From Alphaproteobacteria bacterium (GTDB lineage Bacteria > Pseudomonadota > Alphaproteobacteria > Geminicoccales > Geminicoccaceae): 64,000 nt of DNA. The notes beneath the pieces were generated by a model. That model searched no databases. It was not told where the DNA came from and saw only the letters and a list, made by a program, of their open reading frames with translations. Positions 34,768 through 43,371 of the stretch are shown here, one piece after another. The DNA lies in the NCBI GenBank assembly GCA_026990035.1, contig JALSIM010000016.1, positions 62,001-126,000 of the forward strand. Direction: 5' to 3'. Both the position numbers and the translations under genes were made by a program. The first letter of the stretch is position 1. The number at the start of each line of letters is the position of its first letter.

Positions 34768-37087
34768 GGCGAAGACGGCCATGGTTCACCGCCCGCTGCC
34801 GCACGACAGCGCGGCCGCCCATGTCACCGGCGAAGCGGTCTATGTCGACGACATGCCGGAGCCGGCCGGCACGCTCGAGATCTTCCTCGCCCGGGCACCC
34901 GTCGCCCATGCCGCGATCGAAGCGCTCGATCTCGAGCCGGTCCGCGATCATCCCGGTGTCGCCTGCGTGCTGGCCGCCGGCGATATTCCGGGCATCAACG
35001 ACATCAGCCCCACCCACAAGGGGGACGAACCGGTCTTCGCCCGGGATCGTATCCTGTTCTGGGGGCAGCCGCTGTTCGCGGTCGCCGCCGAGCGCCTGGC
35101 GACGGCGAGGCAGGCGGCGGAGCGGGCGCGGATCGAGATGAAGCCCCTGCCGGCGGTCCTTTCGATCGAGGAAGCGCGCCGGCGGGGCGATCTGGTCACC
35201 GAAGGGCTGGTGCTGGAGCGTGGCGATCTGCGCGAAGGGCTGCGACGCGCGCCCCGTCGCCTGCGCGGCAGCATGGGGATCGGCGGGCAGGACCATTTCT
35301 ACCTCGAGGGGCAGGTGGCGCTGGCGCTGCCCGGCGAGAACGGCGAGATGCGGGTCTGGTCCTCCACCCAGCACCCTTCCGAGGTGCAGCAGATGGTGGC
35401 CCGGGTGCTCGGGGTGGCCGCCCACAAGGTGACGGTGACGGTGCGACGAATGGGCGGCGGTTTCGGCGGCAAGGAGACCCAGGCCAGCCAGTTCGCCTGC
35501 ATCGCCGCCCTGGTGGCGGCCAGGACCGGGCGCCCCGCCAAGCTGCGCCTCGACCGTGACGAGGACATGATCCTCACCGGCAAGCGCCATGATTTCCTGG
35601 TCGATTACGAGATCGGCTTCGACGGCGACGGGCGGATCCGTGCGGTGAAGATGGAGCTCGCCGCCCGCTGCGGCTTTTCCGCCGATCTTTCCGGGCCGGT
35701 CACCGACCGCGCCCTGTTCCATGCCGACAACTGCTATTTCTATCCGGCGGTGCGTCTCGAATCCTTTCCCTGTCGCACCAACACCGTCTCCAACACCGCC
35801 TTTCGCGGCTTCGGCGGTCCCCAGGGCATGCTGGCGGCGGAGCGGGTGATCGAGGAGGTGGCCTTCGCCACCGGGCTCGATCCCCTGGAGGTGCGGCGGC
35901 GCAACTTCTACCGTCGCGGGGGGCGCGATCGGACCCCCTATCACATGCGGGTGGAAGAGGAACTCTTCGCCGAACTGGTGGAAACACTCGCCGCCGAGGC
36001 CGGCTACGAAGAAAGACGGGAGGCGGTGCGCGCCTTCAACCGCGACAACCGCTGGTGCCGAAAGGGTCTGGCCCTGACGCCGGTGAAGTTCGGCATCGCC
36101 TTCACCGCCACTTGGTACAATCAGGCCGGGGCCCTCCTCCACATCTACCGGGACGGCAGCGTCCAGCTCAATCACGGCGGTACCGAGATGGGCCAGGGGC
36201 TGCACATCAAGATCCTGCAGGTGGTGGCCGAGGAACTGGCCCTGCCGATCGAGCGCATCGCCATTGCCGCCACCAGCACCGGGAGGGTGCCCAACACCTC
36301 GGCCACCGCCGCCTCCTCGGGCTCGGACCTCAACGGCATGGCCGCTCTCGATGCGGCCCGCACCCTCAAGCGCCGGCTGATCGCCCACATCGCCTCCCGC
36401 TGGCAGGTGCCGGCCGAAAGCATCGTCTGGGGGGGCGGGCGAATCCGGGCCGGGGATCGGGAGACGAGCTTCGAGGAGCTGGTCGAGGACGCCTATCTGG
36501 CGCGCGTGCCCCTTTCCGCCACCGGTTTCTACCGCACCCCGAAGATCCACTGGGATCGCCGCCGGGGCCGGGGACGGCCGTTTCTCTATTTCGCCTGCGG
36601 GGCGGCGATGAGCGAGGTGATCGTCGATACCCTCACCGGGGAATACCGGGTGGAGCGGGTCGACATTCTCCACGATGTCGGAGATTCGCTGAACCCGGCC
36701 ATCGATCTCGGGCAGATCGAGGGCGGTTTCGTCCAGGGCATGGGCTGGCTCACCACCGAGGAGCTCTGGTGGGACGGGGAGGGGCGGTTGCGCACCCACG
36801 CGCCCTCCACCTACAAGATACCCGCCTGCGGCGACCGGCCGCGGGTGATGAACATCCGGATGCTCGAAGGGCGTCCGAACCGGGAGGATACCATTCATCG
36901 GTCGAAGGCGGTGGGCGAGCCGCCCCTGATGCTGGCGATCTCGGTCCTCCACGCGCTGTCGGACGCCGTCGCCAGCATCGCCGACCACCGCGTCTGTCCG
37001 CGGCTCGATCCGCCGGCGACGCCCGAGCGCGTGCTGGCGGCGATCGAACGGCTCCGGCGGAGCGCGCTGCAAACGGCGGCGGAGTAG
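34760..37087 (+). CDS. xdhB: xanthine dehydrogenase, large (molybdopterin) subunit
   Basis: Binds the molybdenum cofactor and oxidises hypoxanthine to xanthine and urate (cytoplasm). The 775-residue protein begins with [21 protein letters not shown] (substrate-access domain). The cofactor domain shows [32 protein letters not shown] and [14 protein letters not shown]. Near the end is the conserved [10 protein letters not shown] with the catalytic Glu region. The length matches the family. It lies between xdhA and xdhC in the usual order. Confidence 0.96.
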   Translation: MGEAKTAMVHRPLPHDSAAAHVTGEAVYVDDMPEPAGTLEIFLARAPVAHAAIEALDLEPVRDHPGVACVLAAGDIPGINDISPTHKGDEPVFARDRILFWGQPLFAVAAERLATARQAAERARIEMKPLPAVLSIEEARRRGDLVTEGLVLERGDLREGLRRAPRRLRGSMGIGGQDHFYLEGQVALALPGENGEMRVWSSTQHPSEVQQMVARVLGVAAHKVTVTVRRMGGGFGGKETQASQFACIAALVAARTGRPAKLRLDRDEDMILTGKRHDFLVDYEIGFDGDGRIRAVKMELAARCGFSADLSGPVTDRALFHADNCYFYPAVRLESFPCRTNTVSNTAFRGFGGPQGMLAAERVIEEVAFATGLDPLEVRRRNFYRRGGRDRTPYHMRVEEELFAELVETLAAEAGYEERREAVRAFNRDNRWCRKGLALTPVKFGIAFTATWYNQAGALLHIYRDGSVQLNHGGTEMGQGLHIKILQVVAEELALPIERIAIAATSTGRVPNTSATAASSGSDLNGMAALDAARTLKRRLIAHIASRWQVPAESIVWGGGRIRAGDRETSFEELVEDAYLARVPLSATGFYRTPKIHWDRRRGRGRPFLYFACGAAMSEVIVDTLTGEYRVERVDILHDVGDSLNPAIDLGQIEGGFVQGMGWLTTEELWWDGEGRLRTHAPSTYKIPACGDRPRVMNIRMLEGRPNREDTIHRSKAVGEPPLMLAISVLHALSDAVASIADHRVCPRLDPPATPERVLAAIERLRRSALQTAAE

Positions 37088-37095
37088 GACCGAAG

Positions 37096-37920
37096 ATGGC
37101 AGGAAGTTCCGCTTCGCCGGGCGTCGATGCGGTGGTGCTGATACGGGTCACCGGGGTGCTCGGTTCGGCCCCGCGCGAAGCGGGCACCGCCATGCTCGTC
37201 GGCGCGGCGGACAGCGAGGGGACCATCGGGGGCGGGGCGCTGGAATGGCGGGCGATGGCGATCGCCCGTGAGATGCTGGCCTCGGGCGAGGAGGCGCACA
37301 GCGTGACCCTGCCGCTCGGTCCGGTGCTGGAGCAGTGCTGCGGCGGCCAGGTCACGCTCGATTTCGCCCGGGTCGATCGCGAAGCCGCACGGCGGGCGGT
37401 CGCCGGCGAGCGATCACGACGGCCGCTGGTGGTGCTCTACGGGGCGGGCCATGTGGGGAAGGCGATGGCGAACCTCCTCGCCACCCTCCCGTGCCGCCTG
37501 CTGTGGCTGGATCCGCGGCGCGGGATCTTCCCCGACCCGTTGCCCGGCGACATCGACGCCCGTGTCCTGCGGGCGCCCGAGACCACCGTCCCGGCGCTGC
37601 CCGCGGATGCCTTCCATCTGGTGATGACCCACAGCCACGCCCTCGATCTGGCGGTGGTGGAAGCCGTGCTGCGGCGCGGCGATTTCGCCTGGCTCGGGCT
37701 CATCGGCTCGGCCAGCAAGCGGGCGCGCTTCGAACATCGCCTGCGGGCGGCCGGGATCGAGGAGGGGCTGCTGCGGCGCCTGGTCTGTCCCATCGGCATC
37801 GCCGGCATCGCCGGCAAGGAACCGGCGGTCATCGCCGTCGCCACCGCCGCCCAGCTCCTGCGTGCCTTCGATGCCCATGGGGCGCGGGCCGGACTCGTCG
37901 GAACGGAGGTCGCGGGATGA
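37096..37920 (+). CDS. xdhC: xanthine dehydrogenase accessory protein
   Basis: Binds the molybdenum cofactor and inserts it, with its terminal sulfur, into XdhB. The 274-residue protein shows GSAPREAGTAMLV, GTIGGGALEW and GPVLEQCCGG (the conserved Cys pair), then a Rossmann-like half with LYGAGHVGKA and LIGSASKRARFEHRL. ATGA overlap with the ABC transporter ATPase couples enzyme maturation and purine uptake. Confidence 0.95.
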   Translation: MAGSSASPGVDAVVLIRVTGVLGSAPREAGTAMLVGAADSEGTIGGGALEWRAMAIAREMLASGEEAHSVTLPLGPVLEQCCGGQVTLDFARVDREAARRAVAGERSRRPLVVLYGAGHVGKAMANLLATLPCRLLWLDPRRGIFPDPLPGDIDARVLRAPETTVPALPADAFHLVMTHSHALDLAVVEAVLRRGDFAWLGLIGSASKRARFEHRLRAAGIEEGLLRRLVCPIGIAGIAGKEPAVIAVATAAQLLRAFDAHGARAGLVGTEVAG

Positions 37921-39449
37921 CGCCGGCACCGAGCCGGCTGGAGCTGCGGGGGATCACCAAGCGGTTTCCCGGGGTGCTCGCCAACGATCGGGTCGATCTC
38001 GATGTGCGGCCGGGGGAGATCCACGCGCTGCTCGGCGAGAACGGCGCCGGCAAGAGCACCCTCGTCAAGATCGTCTACGGGGTGCTGCAGCCGGACGAGG
38101 GCGAGATCTTCTGGGAAGGGGCGCGGGTGGAGATCCGCAGCCCGCATCGGGCGCGACGCCTCGGCATCGGCATGGTGTTCCAGCATTTCACCCTGTTCGA
38201 GGCGTTGAGCGTGGGCGAGAACATCGCCCTCGGGCTGGAGGAACGGCTGGAGCGGGGCCGGCTCGAACGGCGGATCCGCGAGGTCTCGGAAAGCTACGGT
38301 CTGCCGCTCGATCCCGGACGCGACGTCCACACCCTCTCGGTGGGCGAGCGACAGCGCATCGAGATCCTGCGCTGCTTGCTCCAGAGCCCCCGGCTGCTGG
38401 TGATGGACGAACCCACCTCGGTGCTGACGCCCCAGGAGGTGGACAGGCTTTTCGCGACCCTGCGTCGCCTCGCCGCCGAGGGCTGTTCGATTCTCTACAT
38501 CAGTCACAAGCTCGAGGAGGTGAAGGCGCTCTGCGAGCGGGCCACCATCCTCAGGGGCGGCAAGGTGGTCGCGGTCTGCGATCCACGGGTCGAATCCGCC
38601 CGCAGCATGGCGGAAATCATGGTCGGCACCGCGATCCGCGAAACCGCGCGGCCGGCCACCCGCCTCAAGCGCGCGCCGCGGCTCGTGGTCGACCGGCTGT
38701 CGCTCGCCCCCGAGAGCCCGTTCGGCACCCCTCTCCGGGAGATTTCCTTCCTCCTGCGGCGGGGCGAGATCTTCGGCATCGCCGGGGTCGCCGGCAACGG
38801 TCAGGACGAGCTCCTGGCCGCGCTTTCGGGAGAGCGGCCGGTCGCCGAGCCCGGAATGATCCGCATCGGCGAGGCCCGGGTCGGTCGCCTCGGTCCCGCC
38901 GCCCGGCGCCGTCTCGGCATCTGCGTCATCCCCGAGGAGAGGAACGGCCACGCCGCGGTCCCGGAACTCAGCCTCGCCGAGAACGCCCTTCTCTCGGCCC
39001 ATGCCCGGCTCCAGCTCCTGCGGCTGGGTTTCGTGCGGCGGCGGGCGGTGGCCGCCTTCGCGCGCCGGATCGTCGAGCGTTTCGACGTCCGCACGCCGGG
39101 AATCGAGGTGACCGCCGGTAGCCTGTCAGGTGGCAATCTGCAGAAGTTCGTGGTCGGACGCGAAATCCTCCAGAATCCGGAGATCCTTATCGCCGCCCAG
39201 CCGACCTGGGGGGTCGATGCCGGAGCGGCGGCGGCGATCCGTGCGGCGCTCTTGGAACTGGCCGAAAGGGGCACCGCCGTGCTCGTGATCTCGCAGGATC
39301 TGGACGAGCTCCTGGGGCTCACCGACCGCCTCGCGGTGATCCATGCCGGTCGCCTCTCGCGCAGTTTCGAAACACGACAGGTGGAGATCGGGCGGATCGG
39401 CATGCTCATGGCGGGTGTCGAAGAGCCGGTGCCGGCGGAGGCGGGCTGA
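37917..39449 (+). CDS. ABC transporter ATP-binding protein, nucleoside/purine (BMP) type
   Basis: A 510-residue double ATPase that powers uptake of nucleosides or purine bases. The first domain has LLGENGAGKST (Walker A), LSVGERQRIEIL (signature) and LLVMDEPTSVLTP (Walker B). The second domain keeps GVAGNGQDE and LSGGNLQKFVVGRE with a degenerate Walker A, as in RbsA/NupO-type proteins. It follows xdhC directly, and two permeases and a BMP-type binding protein complete the set. Confidence 0.95.
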   Translation: MTPAPSRLELRGITKRFPGVLANDRVDLDVRPGEIHALLGENGAGKSTLVKIVYGVLQPDEGEIFWEGARVEIRSPHRARRLGIGMVFQHFTLFEALSVGENIALGLEERLERGRLERRIREVSESYGLPLDPGRDVHTLSVGERQRIEILRCLLQSPRLLVMDEPTSVLTPQEVDRLFATLRRLAAEGCSILYISHKLEEVKALCERATILRGGKVVAVCDPRVESARSMAEIMVGTAIRETARPATRLKRAPRLVVDRLSLAPESPFGTPLREISFLLRRGEIFGIAGVAGNGQDELLAALSGERPVAEPGMIRIGEARVGRLGPAARRRLGICVIPEERNGHAAVPELSLAENALLSAHARLQLLRLGFVRRRAVAAFARRIVERFDVRTPGIEVTAGSLSGGNLQKFVVGREILQNPEILIAAQPTWGVDAGAAAAIRAALLELAERGTAVLVISQDLDELLGLTDRLAVIHAGRLSRSFETRQVEIGRIGMLMAGVEEPVPAEAG

Positions 39450-39453
39450 AAGG

Positions 39454-40533
39454 ATGCTGAGGATCGAGGCCCGGCCGGAACCCTCCCGCACGATGCAGCT
39501 CGCGACGCCCTTCCTGGCGGTGGCCCTGACCGTCGTCAGCGGCGCCGTCCTCTTCGCCCTCCTGGGGCGTGATCCGGTGGTCAGCCTGCACGCCTTCTTC
39601 GTCACCCCGATCTCCAGCCTCTACGGTCTCGGGGAGCTCGCCCTCAAGGCGACCCCCCTGATCCTGATCGGCATCGGCCTCGCCGCCGGCTTTCGCGCCA
39701 ACGTCTGGAACATCGGCGCCGAGGGCCAGCTCGTTCTCGGGGCCATCTGCGGCGGCGGTGTCGCGCTCTGGTTCTGGGAAGTGGACGCGCCCTGGGTGTT
39801 CCCGCTGATGGTCGTCGCCGCGGTGGCCGGCGGGATGGTCTGGGCGGCGATCCCGGCCTTTCTCAAGACCCGGCTCGAGGTCAACGAGATCCTGGTGAGC
39901 CTGATGCTCACTTATGTCGCCGTCCTGCTGCTCTCGACCCTCGTCTACGGACCCTGGAAGGATCCGGAAGGGTTCAACTTTCCCCAGTCGCGCATGTTCG
40001 GCGAAGCCGCGCTCATGGCCCCGATCCTCGACGGCACCCGCCTGCACGCCGGGATCCTCGTCGCCCTCGCGGTGGCTCTCGCCGCCTGGCTGTGGCAGGC
40101 GCGGACCCTCTCGGGGTTCGCCCTCAAGGTGGTCGGTCTGGCCCCGGCGGCCGCCCGCTTCGCGGGATTCCGGCGCCATCGCGCGGTCTGGTCCACCCTC
40201 CTTCTGGGGGGCGGGCTCGCCGGGCTGGCGGGGCTGTTCGAGGTGGCCGGCCCGATCGGCCAGCTCGTGCCGGAGGTGTCGCCGGGTTACGGCTTCACCG
40301 GGATCATCGTCGCCTTTCTGGGACGTCTGCATCCCTTCGGCGTCGTCCTGGCGGGATTTCTCGTCGCCCTCTCCTATATCGGCGGCGAGGTGGCGCAGAT
40401 CGAGGCCGGCCTGCCCCAGGCGGTGACCGGGGTGTTCCAGGGGATGCTGCTGTTCTTCCTCCTGGCGACCGATTTCCTGATCCGTTACCGGCTGCGGCGG
40501 GTGCCGCGACGGCGGGCCGCGGAAGGCGGGTGA
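39454..40533 (+). CDS. ABC transporter permease, BMP-type
   Basis: A 359-residue inner-membrane permease with about eight to nine helices, related to NupP/YufP. The family signature AAGFRANVWNIGAEGQLVLGA lies near residue 85, and PGYGFTGIIVAFLGRLHPFGV near 285. AAAGG precedes the ATG, four bases after the ATPase stop. It pairs with the next permease as a heterodimer. Confidence 0.94.
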   Translation: MLRIEARPEPSRTMQLATPFLAVALTVVSGAVLFALLGRDPVVSLHAFFVTPISSLYGLGELALKATPLILIGIGLAAGFRANVWNIGAEGQLVLGAICGGGVALWFWEVDAPWVFPLMVVAAVAGGMVWAAIPAFLKTRLEVNEILVSLMLTYVAVLLLSTLVYGPWKDPEGFNFPQSRMFGEAALMAPILDGTRLHAGILVALAVALAAWLWQARTLSGFALKVVGLAPAAARFAGFRRHRAVWSTLLLGGGLAGLAGLFEVAGPIGQLVPEVSPGYGFTGIIVAFLGRLHPFGVVLAGFLVALSYIGGEVAQIEAGLPQAVTGVFQGMLLFFLLATDFLIRYRLRRVPRRRAAEGG

Positions 40534-40536
40534 GCC

Positions 40537-41460
40537 ATGGAGCCGATCGTCGCCACCACCGTCAGCGTGATCGCCGCCGCCACTCCGCTGCTGCTGGCGG
40601 CCAACGGCGAACTGGTGGCGGAGAAGGCGGGAGTGCTCAATCTCGGTGTCGAGGGGATGATGCTGGTGGGGGCGGTGAGCGGCTTCGCCGTAGCGCTGAC
40701 AACCGGCAGCGCCAGCCTCGGCATTCTCGCGGCCGCCCTCGCCGGCGGCGTCCTCGCCCTGCTGTTCGGCCTTCTCACCCTCGGCCTGATGGCCAATCAG
40801 GTGGCGACCGGGCTGGCGCTCACGATTTTCGGCGTCGGCGTCTCCTCGCTGGTGGGCGCGGGCTACGTCGGCACGCCGGTGGCCCGCCTGCCGCGCCTCG
40901 ATCTTCCCGGGCTCAGCGATCTGCCGGTCGTCGGGCCGCTCCTGTTCGGCCACGATGCGCTCGTCTATCTGTCGGTGGCGATGGTCGCGCTCACCGCATG
41001 GTTCCTCCATCGCACCCGGGGCGGGATGATCCTCCGGGCCTGCGGCGAAAACGACGAGGCCGCTCACGCGCTGGGCTATCCGGTGATCGCGGTGCGCTTC
41101 GGCGCCGTCGTCTTCGGTGGTGTCACGAGCGGTCTCGCGGGCGCCTTCCTGTCCCTCTCCTACACTCCCATGTGGGCCGAGGGGATGACCGCCGGCCGTG
41201 GCTGGATCGCCCTCGCGCTCGTGGTGTTCGCCTCCTGGCGGCCCTGGCGCCTGCTGATCGGAGCCTATCTGTTCGGCGGGGTGACGATCCTCCAGCTCCA
41301 CGCCCAGGGGTTGGGGCTCTTCGCCGTTCCGTCACAGGTCTTGTCGATGCTTCCCTATCTCGCCACCATCCTGGTGCTGACGCTGATCGCCACGGGAAGC
41401 GGGCGGGGCCGGCTCGATGCGCCCGCCTGCCTCGGCAAGCCCTTCCATCCACCGGCCTGA
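40537..41460 (+). CDS. ABC transporter permease, BMP-type
   Basis: A 307-residue second permease with about eight helices, related to NupQ/YufQ. The N-terminal half has AEKAGVLNLGVEGMMLVGAV, the cytoplasmic coupling region of the family. GENDEAAHALGYPVIAVRF lies near residue 170. It begins three bases after the first permease stop. Confidence 0.94.
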   Translation: MEPIVATTVSVIAAATPLLLAANGELVAEKAGVLNLGVEGMMLVGAVSGFAVALTTGSASLGILAAALAGGVLALLFGLLTLGLMANQVATGLALTIFGVGVSSLVGAGYVGTPVARLPRLDLPGLSDLPVVGPLLFGHDALVYLSVAMVALTAWFLHRTRGGMILRACGENDEAAHALGYPVIAVRFGAVVFGGVTSGLAGAFLSLSYTPMWAEGMTAGRGWIALALVVFASWRPWRLLIGAYLFGGVTILQLHAQGLGLFAVPSQVLSMLPYLATILVLTLIATGSGRGRLDAPACLGKPFHPPA

Positions 41461-41503
41461 ACCGCTCGCCCGAACCGACCGCTCACAAGCAAGGAGGAGA
41501 CCG

Positions 41504-42583
41504 ATGACATTCAGGACGACACGCCGCGGATTGCTGGCCGGTGCCGCCGCTACCGGCGCCCTGGCGCTGCCGGGGAGCCGGCTGCTGGCGGCCGAACGGG
41601 TCAAGGCGGGATGGGTCTACGTCGGCCCGATCGGCGACCACGGCTGGACCTACACCCACGATCAGGGCCGCCTCGAGGTCGAAAAGGCCCTCGGCGAGAA
41701 GGTGGTCACGACCTATGTCGAGAACGTCGCCGAGGGACCGGACGCCGAGCGGGTGATCCGCCAGCTCGCCGCCAGTGGCAACGACATCGTCTTCGCCACC
41801 TCCTTCGGCTTCATGAACCCGGTGATCCGGGTCGCCAAGCAGTTCCCGAAGGTCAAGTTCGAGCACGCCACCGGCTACAAGACGGCCCCCAACGTCGCCG
41901 TCTACAACGCCCGTTTCCACGAGGGACGGGCGGTGATCGGGACCATCGCCGGGCGACTGTCGAAATCGGGCATCGTCGGCTATATCGCCTCCTTCCCGAT
42001 TCCCGAGGTGGTGATGGGCATCAACGCCTTCACGCTCGCCATGCGCAAGAAGCGCCCGGATGCGCGGATCAAGGTGGTCTGGGTCAACAGCTGGTACGAC
42101 CCGGGCAAGGAGGCGGATGCCGCCAAGGCGCTGATCGACCAGGGCGCCGACATCATCACCCAGCACACCGACAGCCCGGCGCCCCTGCAGGTGGCGGAGG
42201 AGCGGGGGGTTTCCGGCTTCGGCCAGGCCTCCGACATGCGCAAGTTCGCGCCCAACGCCCAGCTCACCGCGATCGTCGACAACTGGGGCCCCTATTATGT
42301 CGAACGGGTGAAGGCGGTACTCGAGGGGAGCTGGAAGAGCCACACCATCTGGTACGGTCTCAAGGAGGGCATGGTGCAGATCGCCCCCTACGGTCCGCGG
42401 GTCCCGGAGGAGGTGCGCGCCGAGGCCGACGCCGTCAAGCAGGGCATCATCGACGGCACCCTCCATCCCTTCGCCGGCCCGATCCGGGATCAGAAGGGCG
42501 AGCTCAGGGTGCCCGAAGGGCAGAACCTTTCCGACGAGGAACTCCTCGAGATCGACTGGTACGTCGAAGGCGTCCAGGCCTGA
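41504..42583 (+). CDS. BMP-family substrate-binding protein (nucleoside/purine uptake)
   Basis: A 359-residue periplasmic binding protein. A Tat-like signal, TTRRGLLAGAAATGALAL, ends near LLAAE (residue 30). The mature part shows KAGWVYVGPIGDHGWTYTH, DIVFATSFGFMNPVI and KSGIVGYIASFPIPEVV of the Med/BMP family. AAGGAGGAG before the ATG is very strong, fitting the need for more binding protein than permease. A perfect hairpin follows. Location after xdh suggests a purine or purine nucleoside ligand; this is inference, as the family binds varied nucleosides. Confidence 0.93.
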   Translation: MTFRTTRRGLLAGAAATGALALPGSRLLAAERVKAGWVYVGPIGDHGWTYTHDQGRLEVEKALGEKVVTTYVENVAEGPDAERVIRQLAASGNDIVFATSFGFMNPVIRVAKQFPKVKFEHATGYKTAPNVAVYNARFHEGRAVIGTIAGRLSKSGIVGYIASFPIPEVVMGINAFTLAMRKKRPDARIKVVWVNSWYDPGKEADAAKALIDQGADIITQHTDSPAPLQVAEERGVSGFGQASDMRKFAPNAQLTAIVDNWGPYYVERVKAVLEGSWKSHTIWYGLKEGMVQIAPYGPRVPEEVRAEADAVKQGIIDGTLHPFAGPIRDQKGELRVPEGQNLSDEELLEIDWYVEGVQA

Positions 42584-42591
42584 GGAACCCC

Positions 42592-42617
42592 GGGACGGGC
42601 GGCGGACCGCCCGTCCC
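42592..42617. terminator. bidirectional hairpin between convergent genes
   Basis: GGGACGGGCGG (42592-42602) and CCGCCCGTCCC (42607-42617) form a perfect 11-bp stem with loop CGGA, 9 nt after the binding-protein stop and 28 nt before the end of the opposing PNPOx-like gene. No T-run, but placement suits termination from both sides. Confidence 0.65.
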
Positions 42618-42644
42618 GCGTTCCCTCCGCTGTCCGCGCGGCGC

Positions 42645-43295
42645 TCAGCCGAGGCGGAATTTCCGGAGGTTTTCGGGAACCGGGAGACCCTCGGGGTTGC
42701 GGCGATCCGGAACCGGCGGATCGACCAGCAGACGGACCGGCAGCACCCCGGCCCAGATCGGCAGCGCGCAATCCTCCTCCTCGTCGGCCGGCGGTCCGCT
42801 CCGGACTTTCGCGGAAGCCTCGCGGATGGGCAGCGAGAGAATGGCGGTGGCCTTCAGTTCCCGTTCCGAGACCGGCCGCAGGCTTTCCCACCGTCCGGGC
42901 AGCAGCCGTTCGAAGAAGGCCTCGAGGTGGCGGACCTTCCGCCGCGGATCCACGACCGGTTCGGCGCGTCCGAAGATCATCACCGAGCGGTAGTTGGCGG
43001 AGTGGTGGAAGCCCGAACGGGCGAGCACCAAACCGTCGAGCAGGGTGACGGCGAGACAGACCTCGGCGCCGATCTGGGCGCGCAGCGCCCGGCTCGCCGT
43101 GGAGCCGTGCCAGTAGACCCGATCGCCCTCCCGCCATTGCAGGCTGGGCAGGACTGCGGGCAGGCCGTCGCGCAGATAGGCGATATGGCACAGCGGCTGC
43201 GCGTCGAGGATGGTGTCGATGGTTTCGCGATCGAAACGGCCGCGGGCGTGCAGGCGGCGCAGGCGGGTGCGGTCAGTGGGCGGCAGTTCGGTCAT
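42645..43295 (-). CDS. pyridoxamine 5'-phosphate oxidase-like FMN-binding protein
   Basis: A 216-residue split-barrel flavin protein. TILDAQPLCHIAYLRDGLPAVLPS starts the barrel, read across residues 29-52. VYWHGSTASRALRAQ and SGFHHSANYRSVMIFGRAE supply typical FMN contacts. The C-terminal part (GVLPVRLLVDPPVPD) matches uncharacterised PNPOx relatives rather than PdxH. It is divergent from a MocR regulator across 76 bp. Such pairs are common, and the MocR protein, which binds PLP, usually controls the neighbour. Activity unknown. Confidence 0.87.
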   Translation of the reverse strand: MTELPPTDRTRLRRLHARGRFDRETIDTILDAQPLCHIAYLRDGLPAVLPSLQWREGDRVYWHGSTASRALRAQIGAEVCLAVTLLDGLVLARSGFHHSANYRSVMIFGRAEPVVDPRRKVRHLEAFFERLLPGRWESLRPVSERELKATAILSLPIREASAKVRSGPPADEEEDCALPIWAGVLPVRLLVDPPVPDRRNPEGLPVPENLRKFRLG

Positions 43296-43333
43296 TTCCG
43301 GGCTCCCTTGCGGCGGGAACAGGGAAGCACGAG

Positions 43334-43357
43334 ACTGGTCCGAAGGAATGGTCCAGT
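43334..43357. promoter_or_regulatory. likely MocR operator: inverted and direct repeats
   Basis: ACTGG (43334-43338) and CCAGT (43353-43357) are inverted, and TGGTCC occurs twice in direct orientation (43336, 43349). The element lies in the divergent gap, 15 bp before the regulator's preferred start and about 39 bp before the PNPOx-like start. MocR regulators such as TauR and PdxR bind repeats of CTGG-containing sequence, so autoregulation is plausible. Confidence 0.6.
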
Positions 43358-43371
43358 TCGGAGCCGATTGG

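Noticed and set aside
34628-37072. An 814-codon minus-strand frame opposite xdhB.
   Set aside because: Shadow of xdhB, which is fully supported by cofactor motifs on the plus strand.
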